Shown here in pieces: positions 44,103 through 55,844 of a stretch of 64,000 nucleotides of DNA. This DNA comes from Jacaranda mimosifolia (taxonomy: Eukaryota; Streptophyta; Magnoliopsida; Lamiales; Bignoniaceae). Each line of letters begins with the position of its first letter. Position 1 is the stretch's first letter. Where the stretch lies: assembly GCA_018894105.1 (NCBI GenBank), contig CM032127.1, positions 6,293,001 through 6,357,000 on the forward strand. Direction: 5' to 3'. The notes below the pieces were generated by a model. The model made no database searches. It saw only the letters and a program-made list of their open reading frames with translations, and had not been told where the DNA came from. Both the position numbers and the translations under genes were made by a program.

Positions 44103-45739
44103 ATGGAAATCCACTTCCCATTTCCTCTCACTCAGTATTTCTTCCTTTTCTTCTGTCTAATTTTCCTTGTAAAAGAATGCAGAAAATCAAGAACTCGTCA
44201 TCAGAAACTGCCTCCAGGGCCCTGGAGGCTTCCCGTCATTGGAAACTTGCATCTGCTAATAGGTTCAGTTCCACATCATGCATTCAGAAACCTAGCAAAA
44301 AAACATGGCCCCCTTATGTACATAAAGTTGGGAGAGCTCCCCACTACCGTCGTTTCATCTCCAAAAATAGCTAAAGAGATAATGAAGACAACGACGTCGC
44401 ATTTGCTGATAGAATGGAGCTCATGGCTGCTAAAATAGCTTTGTACAACTGTGCTGACATATCAACCGCTCCTTACGGGGAGCAGTGGAGACAAATGCGC
44501 AAATTATACATTATGGAATTCTTGAATCAGAAGAAGGTTCAATTGTTTCACAGTTTAATGGAAGATGAAGTTCTGCGCCTGGTGGATTCTGTCAGGTTTC
44601 CTCAAGGGCTGCCCATTAATCTCACTCGAGAGATTATATCCCTTCAATATGGAATTGTCTCTAGAGCGACAGTAGGGCGCATTTGCAATTGCAAGGATAT
44701 TCAAGAATCGCTGATAATGCTGATCAAAGAATTTGTATCAATTGCATCGGTTTTCAAATATGAAGATATTTTCCCGTCAATGAAATTTCTCCATCTTCTG
44801 TCAGCTTGTTCCAGGAGAAGATTACATAAGATGCACAAGAGGATCGATAATATCCTTGAAGACATTATTCGACAGCATGAAGAAAGGAGATTCGTAAGTG
44901 GTGATTCGATGGAGCGAGAAGATATGGTTGATATTTTGTTGAGGCTTAGTGAGAGCAAGGACCTTCAAGTTCCCATTACTAGGGATAATATCAAAGCCAA
45001 CATCGTTGTAAGTATCCTCAATTTGTACTCCATCAGTGCAAATAAATCGTCAAATTCTTGACAAAGAAATAAAACCCATAATTAAATATTTTGGCTCAAC
45101 TCGCAGGTAATGTTTATGGTTGCAGTAGAGAGTTTATCGTTGGTAATCGAATGGGCGATGTCAGAAATTATGAAGAATCCAAGAGTCCTGCGCAAGGCAC
45201 AGGCAGAAGTGAGACAAACTCTCCAGGGAAAGGAAAGATTCCTGGAAAGTGACATTCAAAAACTGAAGTACCTAAAAATGGTCATCAAAGAAACGTTAAG
45301 GTTACACCCTCCTGGTCCGCTGCTGCTTCCCAAACGTTGTCGGGAACAATGCAAGATTGATGGGTATGATATTCCCGTCAATACAATAGTAATGATAAAT
45401 GTTTGGGCTATAGGAAGAGACCCTGAATATTGGCAGAAACCTGAGGAATTCGAGCCTGAGAGATTCGAAGATAATCCCATTGATTTTAATGGCAATCATT
45501 TCGAGTTTATTATACCTTTTGGTGCAGGAAGAAGGATTTGTGCAGGAATGGCATTTGGGTTAGCCAGCGTTGAACTGTCTCTTGCTCATTTATTGTACCA
45601 CTTTGATTGGAAAATCCCTGGTGGGATTGGTCCGGAAGAATTTGACATGGCTGAGAGGAACCATGGTACATCAGCTGGGAAGAAGAACAATTTGTGCTTG
45701 ATTGCGAAATACTATGATCAACTTGATCGCTCTACTTAG
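44103..45739 (+). pseudogene. P450-3: CYP71D/CYP71BE-like cytochrome P450, one frameshift
   Basis: Best-preserved P450. Exon 1 44103-45007, intron 45008-45106 (GTAAGT...CGCAG), exon 2 45107-45739; about 512 codons if the frame is counted through the lesion. Anchor LTQYFFLFFCLIFLV, hinge [24 protein letters not shown] (ExxR), EPERF, heme loop [10 protein letters not shown] with cysteine codon 45539-45541. The closest family resemblance is to sesqui/diterpenoid oxidases of CYP71D and CYP71BE. One lesion: an A missing near 44391 (AAGACAACG against AAGACAAACG in P450-1) shifts the frame at about codon 97; everything after it is open. An extra isoleucine precedes the heme loop. The I-helix reads MVAVESLS where the family has xAGxETSS. 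A sequencing error at 44391 would make this a live gene. Confidence 0.9.
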
Positions 45740-46446
45740 AATGAAAATCACCAAGGCGCCATCTGATCATTCTTGAATCTCCAAGAAAATATAATATTAG
45801 AGCAATGAAAGGCATTACATCTCAATGGTAGAAAAGAAAAACCAGTGATAATACAAGAATTATCACTAATTATGTACATTATAATAAGTGATAATAAGTG
45901 CTTGACTGCGAAATACTATAATCATCTTAATGGATTTAGTTCAAATGAAAATCATGAGACTCCATTTTATTCTTGAATTTTCCTAGAAAATATATTAGAG
46001 AAGTGAATGGAGATCGATAACATTCCTTACTATGGCTTTGATATATAACTTTTTTTCCTTCGTATGTTAACATATGAAGTGATAACAAAAGCTTAAGATG
46101 GCTTTTGGGTTAAAGAACTTAGGTGTTTTATGATTTCAAATTCTTATTGATCAATGGTAATCCACTGAACTTGTTGGTATAATTTAAGTTGCAAAGGAAT
46201 TTCAAATCATAGTAGAGAGTTCTTAACTGCAATTTTCTTTAATTTCTCAAACCTAAATCCGTCCATTCAAGGCTGTGTTGAGGAAGTTCTCGTAATATTT
46301 GAATAGGAGATGCGTTTCGTTTGACAAATTTTTAAATGATAAATATTACTGAATGAATTACTTTTTATTAACATTGCTAGTGCATCATGATATGACACGA
46401 TGTTTTTCTAGACTTACACTTATTAAATAAATATTTAGTGAATCTT
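45740..46446. other. 3' flank of P450-3
   Basis: AT-rich, shared with 11664-12351 and 12677-12688. No gene seen. Confidence 0.65.
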
Positions 46447-47061
46447 CACTGTAGGAAAACACCACTTCACTAATAAAAAACTTGTGACGGAAAGGGTCCC
46501 TAGATTTTTGATGAATTATTAAGAAATTCAAAAAATTGAACAAAAATATATATTAGTCATGATACTTATGACATATATGAAGAGTATATATTGATATGAA
46601 GAATCCATCACAAATTTTATAGCTCTAAATACAATTCTTTGATATGTGACGGAAATTCTATCGTAAAATTAGTTCTATGATGCACTTTATTTTTATAGAA
46701 AACTAATTAGTAACAAAACATATACTAACGAATTTATGAAATAAACCCATCACAAAATGATAGATTTCATTAAGTTTATAACGGACTTATTTCACAAATT
46801 CGTTAATATATGCTTTGTCACTGATTAGTTTTCTTGACGAAATAAAATGTGTCATATAACTAATTTTGTGATGGAAATCCCATTACAGATTGAAAAATCT
46901 ATTTAGGTTATAAAATTTGTGACGAGCTCTTCATAATCCGCAAATATCATAACTAATATATATTTTTGCTCATTTTACTAAATTCGTTAGAAATCAATCA
47001 AAAATCTATCACAATTGTCATCACAAATTTTTCAGTAGTAAATGAGTGTTTTCTTGTAATG
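46447..47061. mobile_element. CACTA MITE, complete
   Basis: 615 bp with ends CACTGTAGGAAAACACC and rc CATTACAAGAAAACAC, 3-bp duplicate CTT at 46444-46446 and 47062-47064. The two halves are near-complementary (for example TTTATGAAATAAACCCATCA), so transcripts would fold back. The paralogue 12689-13057 shares the same left site, so insertion predates the unit duplication. Confidence 0.92.
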
Positions 47062-47064
47062 CTT

Positions 47065-48639
47065 CCACTTATTTATGGCATGAATATCTTTATAGAGGCA
47101 TCTCGTTCGGGTTGCTTTATGTTCCAATGAGACCTAGATATTGGCAGGAATTAACTAAAACTTTAGTATGGGCTCATTTATTTCAATTTGAATCTTCTAT
47201 TCCATTCCCTACTACATCTCATATTCTATTTCATGAATATATCATACGTATATTAAATATTTTTTTATAAAAATAGTTGATTGAAAATCAGTTACACTTA
47301 GTATAAATATAATAAGTTTGAATAGAAGATGACATAGAAAATGAAATAGAAGATCTAATAGAGGATCTAACGTGCATTTATTGCACTCTTAGAGCACGAA
47401 AACAGTCTCATTATTTTCCTCCTGCGGAAGGTCGAAAGTAGTCAGTTGGCATAAATGACCAACACCAAAAATTAAGGTTAATGGCTTACTAGCTTTCCTC
47501 CTGTTCGGCAAATACATAACAGCTACATTAAAGTATGACGTAGTCAGTTGTAACAATTTCAAACTATCTCAAAATTGGTGAATCATAAAAAATCTTGTTA
47601 CAGGTAGAACGTTAAAGGTAGAGTTAGAAATGTATGAATAAAATAAAAACAGATGTTTTGGCCATACGGGCTACAAGCACCTTGTATCTATGAGAGTTTT
47701 CCATAAGGGTTAAATAAAAATAGATGTTTTGGCCATAAGGCTTACAACTTATGTGATATGTGCAGATAGTTTTCCTTTGTTTTCACATAGTTTGTAAATC
47801 AACAAAACTGTGAGTGTGGAGATAAGGGTTAATCAGCAGTTTAATAGAGAACCCGAAAAGATAAAACTATCTTTCTTAATAAAGATCACTCAATCCGCTA
47901 CAACCAAAACTGCACAACCAACATCTTTAAAAATGGGGTTAATTACTTATATATGCCCCTATGAGGTTTCCCTCATTTACCCAAAAAAATCACAATTATA
48001 TAGAAATTACAAGTGTCCTTGAAATTTAGCTCCGTCTAACATTTCACAAACACCGTTAGTTTCCATTAACAAAATTAATGACATCAGAAGAACATATATT
48101 TGAAAATTAGAAAATACTCTAGAATTAGTATTTGACTAATTTGTTGATATAAAATGCCTCTGAACCTATTTATAATATTTCTGAATTTGTGAAGGTTTAT
48201 TTAATATATTTTTTATAAGCATTGCAGTTTGCAATTTAAGAAAATCTTTAATATTTTTCAAATACTTTTTTTCCATAATTATAATTTTTTTCTCATATGA
48301 GAATGAATTTGTTCTGTTAGTAAATTGCAAAATATAAAATCGCATTTACCCCTAAAATAACCAGAAAATATTCCATTGCAAATGGTGTTTCATTTCTTAG
48401 TTCATATTGTCGATAAATGTTAATTGACAAAATATTTTTCTTAATCAAACACTTAATTAGTTGTAGATGATCACACAAACTTGGATGAAAATGTCGTGAT
48501 TTTTTTATAAGGTCACCAATGGACGGGCCGGGGATGAGGAAACATCGAGGGACAGATGCGACGTGCAATTGTCCGTTAATTCCATGGCCCATCGGTGGCC
48601 CAAACCCATTACCGTCTTGCCTTCTTAATGAATAACAAT
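47065..48639. other. Spacer of the last unit
   Basis: No gene. 47140-47390 is a weak inverted structure (TTCAATTTGAATCTTCTATT against GAATAGAAGATG) that may be a decayed MITE. 47540-48376 aligns with 17640-18480 and, from 47937, with 1341-1765. 48377-48600 aligns with 6889-7100 and is the empty site of the Copia element. Confidence 0.6.
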
Positions 48640-48750
48640 TGGCGATTCTTGGCTAGCCTTTCTTGTAGAATTGAATTTGGAAAAGAGGTCCCTGGCTTCT
48701 TCAAAAATTATTTCTCCTGGGGAACCGAACATGAGAAGCCCTATACAGAC
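48640..48750 (-). pseudogene. Class II diterpene synthase (CPS-like) exon relic, post-DXDD region
   Basis: Minus strand reads LYRASHVRFP, then after a one-base insertion GEIIFEEARDLFSKFNST and RKASQES. Copalyl diphosphate synthases have LYRASQVLFPGExILEEAxxFSSxFL and a following K/RQAS at this place, so this copy is better preserved than 7115-7220. Its partner exon upstream on the minus strand is at 62179-62246, 13.4 kb away because a solo LTR, two large TIR elements and two MITEs lie between. Inactive fragment of a plastid prenyl-diphosphate cyclase gene. Confidence 0.78.
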
Positions 48751-48778
48751 TAAATATTGGAGATGGCAACTCTACCAT

Positions 48779-51576
48779 TGTAACACCCCTAAAATTTGGT
48801 ATTTGAAAAAATAAAAATTTAAAAATCAAGAGATCAGTTGATCGGATTTTAGGGCTCGAAAAATTAATAAAAAGGGATTTAATTGCATGAAGATTGGAAG
48901 TTTGGGGTCAAATTGCAAATAGGCAAGACTCAACTGGACCACATTTATGAATTTTGGGGCCTTGCATGGAAATATTTATAGTCAAATGGGCTAATGTGAG
49001 GCACTCGCTTAGTCCAAGGGCTAAATTGAGGTTTATCAAAACTTGGAGGGACTAAATTGAAGTCAAGCAGAAATCCTGGGATCAATTTATGAAGTTGGAA
49101 AACTACCTTTTATATATACATTTTCCCCCCTTCTTCCTCATTTCTTCTTTTCCTCCACCAAGCAACCATCTTCTCTTCTCTTCGGCCACCCTAGTGACAC
49201 CCCAAAACAAAAAACCAAACTAACCATCCTCTTCATATCTTCACGATGAACACGTCGGTACCACATGCAGCCAAAACCCAGCGGTGTGTAACCAAAAAAT
49301 CACTGCTGAAGTTGAGCCACGGTGAAAGGTAGCGGATGTGGCATTCCGGCGACCTCTAAGGACGGACCAAAGGAGATCTTGATAGGTTCAGCTAAGTGAA
49401 CAAGTTGGTGGCTTCAATCCCCCAAATTGGTGACCAGCGGAGCAGAATCAGGCACGATGGTGCACAGCGGCAAGTTGAGGCCCAGTTGGATTTTTCGGCC
49501 AATTGACCCCTCAATTCAGCGGCAAAAGGAAAAATTGATGTGGGCATTGTGTTGTTTGAGCAAAGGCACACATTTTGGTGGTGTTGTTAACTGTCTTCGG
49601 TGACAGCACAGCAGCCGAGGAGAGACAGAATCTTTTCCTTGTTGCGACGATTGTGTTCGTGTTCTTAGTTTGTGATTCCAGAGCTTCAATAATCTGATCT
49701 TGGGTAAAAGAGTTGGATTAGGGATGATATATATACATATATGTTGTACCATTTTATCTCATAAACCTTGTATTTTGAGACATGGGGATATGAATTATGA
49801 TATGAAACCAAGATTTGGAACATGCATGTACCATTATATAGCTTAGTGGACCCGAATTTGAATTAATACATGATGATTTTGGGTTAATTAAGTTAATTGG
49901 AGAATGAAAAACCTAATTTTGTGGATCTTGGAACCTAAGAATAAAATTGATATTTTTAAGGAATAATTGGACCATTATTATTAATTTAGTATATTGTGGC
50001 AAGATCAACTGGAGGATTAAGGACCTGATATTATTCTTTTATCAAGACCGGCATGATTAGCACGTTCAGTAATGTTTATGCCGAACGAATCTTAAAACTA
50101 CCGTATTAGCCAAGCAATTAGTGATTTTAGACCATTAATGGTGTAATTGTAATTATTAAGAATTATTAGACTTAAATGGGATTTCACTGTTAATATACTC
50201 TTTTGGTTATGTGACAAAAAAGTGGGTCCCGCTGATCAGTAGACTGTTGATTGTGGTTGTATTTTCTGAGGCTACGGAGATGAGGGTTTGCCAATCTGGC
50301 ATTTGATTACACATATCTGTTATTGTGATAAACCCCTGTGACGGGTCCTGTTTCTGTACTATAACTGCATCGTGTTTATTGAAATTTGTGATCTGCTTGA
50401 TATCCTATTGTTATCTATTAACTGATATGTACACCCTTGTGTAGGTTGTTCTATTAACTGTGCTCTAATAACATTTTCGTTATGTCTGTTCTGGTGCCTA
50501 GAACTCTTGTCTGTTATCTGACTGTCCTGTTATCCGATCATTATGTCATCTAACTGTCCTATTATCCGATCATTCTATTATCTGATTGTTTTGTTATCTA
50601 ACCGTTTTGTTATTGGTCCCTATTTGGTTATCTATTTATCTATTAATGTTTTGCGGAGCCGGCAATCCGTTTATTAAATTTGAATATATGCCTCGAAATA
50701 TATATGGCCCGAGTGCCAATCCTAGCTGAATGCTTCGGTATATGGGGCACGCTAGGGATACTTCTGGGTGTTAGTGATATGCTAGAGATACTCCTAGGTA
50801 TCAGCGTTATGCTAAGGATACTCCTAGGTATCGACGGTATGCGAGGGATACTCCTGGGCATCAGCGATGTTTTAGGGATACTCCTAGGCATCTACCGCGT
50901 GCCAAGCTGTCATACTTAGGAAATACTACCTAACTGACTGAAATGTGGTAAATCTGATATGCCGATCCTATCTTGATCTATTGGGTTTCACATGTTAAGC
51001 AAGCTTGTTTTATTCTGACTATATCCTGACTGCTTGAATATTGTTCTTGGAACAAGTTTCTGCTTGTATCTTAATATGTTCCTGCTTTGACTATTAATTG
51101 ATGTTCTATTGAGTTGACTCTTCCTCGGCAGAACCCTACTGTTTAATATTATAATTTTCCCTCACTAAGTTCTTTGGACTTAACCAACCTGGCCCCCCCC
51201 CACCCGGTATTTCATTGATTTTCTCATACAGGAATAGGTGATGAACTTGAACTGTAGGCTTGGATCGGCAAATACATTTTGTAATTAAAAAAATGTTTCT
51301 ATATGCTTATGGGTACTCTTGGACATTTCGTATACCCTAGAGATGTTTTGATATGTTAGGTTTGAATTTAACATCTGTAGAGTGTATATATATTATGTTG
51401 AATATTATGAAATCAGTTATGGTTTGTATATAGTACTTCTGTTGAGGTTTGCTTAAGATAAAATCCGTTGTTGCTTCTGATAATAGAACAGGTGTTTGTA
51501 ACTATTTGTAGGTTCAATTTAAGACTAAACTAGGTGGCATCTCAGCTTAGGGGCTATCCCGAGAGGGGGTGCTACA
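48779..51576 (+). repeat. Tekay/Del-like solo LTR
   Basis: TGTAACACCCC...GGGGTGCTACA, 2798 bp, flanked by ACCAT at 48774-48778 and 51577-51581. Host sequence on both sides is continuous with 7205-7240. Landmarks shared with 13058-15970 are CCTCACTAAGT(T/C)CTTTGGACTTA near the 3' end, CCAATCTGGCA in the middle, and the minisatellite. No primer site or interior: solo. Confidence 0.9.
50745..50900 (+). repeat. 30-bp minisatellite in the solo LTR
   Basis: Five copies of GGGATACTCCTAGG(T/C)ATC plus a variable GC(G)TATGCTA spacer, 30-base period. As 30 is a multiple of three, both strands stay open and give repetitive ORFs (ILLGI and IPRSI repeats) that I do not treat as genes. Confidence 0.88.
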
Positions 51577-51581
51577 ACCAT

Positions 51582-52188
51582 TTGACCACTATAGCATGAA
51601 AGTTTATTATTATTCTTCTTGAAGTTCATAAATACATTTAGTAAGAAATTAAAATTTATATGTAACGCCATCATCATCAAAAATAGAACATCATCTTGGA
51701 CTTATTTCGGGATTTATTTTTTTGTCACATCAGCAAAAATAGCACCTCAAATAGTATTTTCCTTCTCTACCCCAACATTATACTTTTTATATTATTTTAA
51801 TGCACATAATATTATTTTAATATATTCCTTGTTGCTACGTACGTTTTTCTTGACTTGACAAATTCATCCAATTGAATCCACACTCAAAGGAGGACCACAA
51901 GCTCACGGCTCGACGTAAGAGAAAGTATCAAAATATTGAAAATAGGGTTAGTAGAAAGAGCCCGGCATTCATTTCTCCATTCATATTCAGAGCTAAGTCT
52001 ACTAAAAGATGGACCAGTCTCATCATGGTGATTAGATGACACATGTGATCTTTTAAACTATTTTATTGTTACTTTTTTATTTACATTTTTGTCAATTATT
52101 AATTAATTTTAATTTTAAAAAAAAAATTTAAAAAATAAAAATTAATAATTAAAAAAAATATTATTTTGTTAAGTAACTTATCAAAAGG
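51582..52188. other. Host spacer, paralogous to 7225-7560
   Basis: AT-rich, no gene; intronic or deleted part of the minus-strand diterpene synthase relic. About 150 bases at 51840-52040 are absent in unit 1. Confidence 0.55.
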
Positions 52189-52190
52189 TA

Positions 52191-53773
52191 TAGCTATGTT
52201 CTACCACATTTCCCCAAAAAAATTTCCAACTCCTCAAAAAATTTCAAAATTGAGGCACATTCTCTAATCTGTTCCCCAAAAAACTCAAATTTTATACTCA
52301 AAAAACCCCTCCCAATTCACCCAAAAAACCCTATACCCTAAAAATCACACCTACCTCCTCACTTTTCTCACTTTATCTTTCACATCACTTATTCATTTAT
52401 CATTCACCCACTTCACTCATTCATATACATACATGTATACATACATACATATATTAAAATTTTAATAGGTAAAAAAATTCTAAAACTTATGCTTACAAAT
52501 TTAATTAAACTAATTGTCGAAAAAATGAATTAAATTAAATTAAATATTATTTATGTTATTAATAAATAAATTATTTATTGAATAACATATAACTAATCAA
52601 ATTTACTTATTAATTAAATAATTCATTAGTTATATTTAATATTTAATTTATTAATTAAAATTATATTTATTCGTTTAATAATTAACTTAAGATGTTTTAA
52701 TTTGATATAATAAATAAATTAATCTTCTTCAAAAAATATTCTTTATTAAATATTAATCTTCATATTTATTTAAAATTATAATAAAAATTTGATTATATAG
52801 TGATACTTATGTAATAATCTATTAAGTTTAATAAACTAATATTGATATGCTTAAAATAATTGTTGAGAGAATTAATTAAATTTAAGTAAAATTATTTGAT
52901 TACTACTAAGTAATTTATTTACTAAATAACATATTAATAATGAGTTCAATAATTAAATAACTTATTAAATTAATTTATTTAAATAACTTGTTATTTATAT
53001 ATTAATTATGTTTCATATTTTACATATAATTAAATATTACATTTATTTATTTAATAAATAGTTTAAAATGATGTAATTTCATATAAAATAATATTATTTA
53101 TTTTTTTAATTTGATGAATTGTTATTAAGTCTTATATATAAAAATTATTAAAAAATTATTTATTTTAATAAATAACTAAGTTTTATTTATACATAAATTG
53201 TAAGTAATAAATAGTTAAATAATTATATTTTAATTAATAAACAATAATTAGTTTATAATTATTGTATAGTAATAAAAAAATTTATAAGTCGATATTAACA
53301 ATTATGATATAATTATGATATAAGCTAATTTTTTTATAATTAAAATATAATTATGATGTTATGAATAATTAATATTTATTAATATAACCAAATAATACAT
53401 CATTTACTAATATTAAATTTATAAAAATATAAATTTCAAAATAAATAACCAATTAAGTTAATTACACTCATATTTCAGTCATTATAAATATATATACATA
53501 CACACATCATCCAACTATAAAAATACAAACATATAATATATAAAAAAATCACTTTCATCCCACAAACCCAACAAAAAAGCAACTGATTTGACATCTACAA
53601 TAAAATTTGTTTCTTCCCAAAACATAAAGAAACAAACAATTCATTTTCAAATTATTTTTCATATTTTCCCAAAACAAAAAGAAACACATGGAACATTTTC
53701 CAAATTTTCTCCCAAAAACTCATTTCCCCAAAAAAATTTCTAGAAAATGGCCAAAACATAGAAGAACATAGCC
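52191..53773. mobile_element. AT-rich TIR element of unclear superfamily
   Basis: Ends TAGCTATGTTCTACCACATT and rc GGCTATGTTCTTCTATGTTT, followed on both sides by (C)ATTTCCCCAAAAAAATTTC and its mirror. The unit-1 copy at 7565-7580 (AAAATGTACATACTT) looks like the empty site; TA at 52189-52190 and 53774-53775 may be the target duplicate. The interior is 80+% A+T and codes for nothing visible. Confidence 0.65.
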
Positions 53774-53775
53774 TA

Positions 53776-54518
53776 CATATTTGAAGTGAAAAGAACAATA
53801 CAAATAACAACCAGTTCTTACCGGCTGCATTTAATAATAGTTAGTATATAAATCTTATTTTCCAAAAATTTTCACAATAACTAATAAGTCATCAAAACAT
53901 AATTTTACACTTAAAATTTTTGAAATATATGAAATATATAATATTATATATAAATATATAAAAATTAAAATTTAATTATAAATTAATACATAAATTAATA
54001 TAATTTTTGAAATTCTTTATATTAATTAAAATAAATAAAATAAAATAAAAAATAGTTAAAATAATAATAATAAAACAAGAAATATAACCTTGACCAAAGA
54101 TTATAAATTTGGATCCTAGCAAACATTTTGGATGGAGCATCTCAAATGCTATTTGGAATGCAATTTTTCAAAATAGCAGCCCAAATGGATATAAGTTGGA
54201 GATGGCCTAAGACACTATGCCATTATTTCTTCTTGGATTGGCATTGTATCCAACTAATTTTAGAAGCCTAAAATCCATAGACGTGTTGTCAATATCACAA
54301 AATTCCATGGCTAAATGTAGATTATCCCCATATGAAATTTAAAATTATCATAAAACCTCCGTGATAAAAATGAACTCTTATCAATACCTTACCTTGTGTT
54401 TCTTTGAAATTGCCTCACTCGCCCAGACGCACTTTTTGGTCAGAAAAAAATATTGACAAATATGCCATTCTCAGTGATGTAGAAAATTTTGGGCATTGTT
54501 GTACAATTCTCCCTCCAT
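53776..54518. other. Host spacer, paralogous to 7580-7960
   Basis: AT-rich; GTTGGAGATGGCCTAAGACAC at about 54198 matches 7890. No gene. Confidence 0.55.
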
Positions 54519-55844
54519 TGGATTCTTCAGGTAAAATTCATTTTCGTCCTTGAGGTTTCAACTCAATTGTAAAATCATCTCTATCCTTTTAACCAATTTC
54601 AATCTCATCCCTATGGCCACCCTCCGGCAACATATCCGGCCAATCTAAAAGGCATTTTAGTAATTGTCCATTTAATAATTAAACAAATAAAAAATCAAAA
54701 CAAAATCTAAGCCATTCATTTTATGGGATAATCTAAACCATAAACCAAAAATCAAAGGTAACATGTATTATTTATTTTCAATTTTTTTTTAATTTAGTTG
54801 AATTTATTTTATTATACTTTAATTACATTTAACTTGCAGAATGTAAGCTCTCAAGCTTCAACTGTAGACAATATCATAGGTTCTCAATCATGAAGGTAAG
54901 ATCTCTTCACTATAAGATAAATAAATTGTGTGTGTTTGTTCAATTATAAGTCAATAAATAAGTTAAGTTATTAAATATATTTATACTTGCATTATCCCTT
55001 TGTTATGCATGGATTCTTTAAAATTACTATATATTAATTTAATTCTTAAATTTTAAATACAATTAAAAATAATAATATCAAAATAAAAATATCAAAAAAA
55101 TGGTCAAGTATGTAGTAAAATTAAATATTACTTCAAAAAATGATCAAATAAAATTAAATTTAAAACTTTAAAATTTAATATTTAAAAGCTTGAAACATAT
55201 AAAGACATCATATATACATGATGTCATGAGCAATAAATTTCAAGATTATTCAGTGAGAAGGTAAAAAAAAAAAAAAATCAAAACTTCCAAAGATAAAAGT
55301 TCATTAATATTATTATATTTATACTTTGTTAAAAAGAAGAAAAAATTATGCAACCAAAATTAACAAATAATTGCATTAAAAAAATAAAAATATATGAGAA
55401 TAATATAGAATACAAGATTGATTAGAAAAGAAAAACTTAAAATTATAATACTTTAAGATTACTTTAAATTTAAAAGACGATGAGTATATATATTAAATTA
55501 AAACTTAAAATATAAAGAATTAGATAATATATTGGCTACTAAGAATTTAAAAAGAATCTTATTTAATTTTAATTTTTGATTAAAAATAATTAAGTTAAGA
55601 CAAAACTATGATAGCAAAGATAAAAAATTTAAAAAAAAATAAAAATAAGTATATAAAATAATTATAAAGTTAAAATCAATATTATTATATAAGTTAATAG
55701 AAACTTTTAATTTGAGTACTCATAAATTAGTTAGCGAATAATTAAGTGAAGAAAAGAGTTTGACAATACAAAGTTAAAATTATAGTAAATTAATAAAATA
55801 ATTATAAACTTAAAATTGATTTTAAAATATGAAGTGACAAGATA

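Noticed and set aside
47046..47270. 74-residue ORF after the CACTA MITE
   Set aside because: Spans the MITE end and a decayed inverted repeat; no recognisable domain.
50643..50919. Repeat-protein ORFs on both strands
   Set aside because: A 30-bp tandem repeat keeps frames open on both strands by arithmetic.
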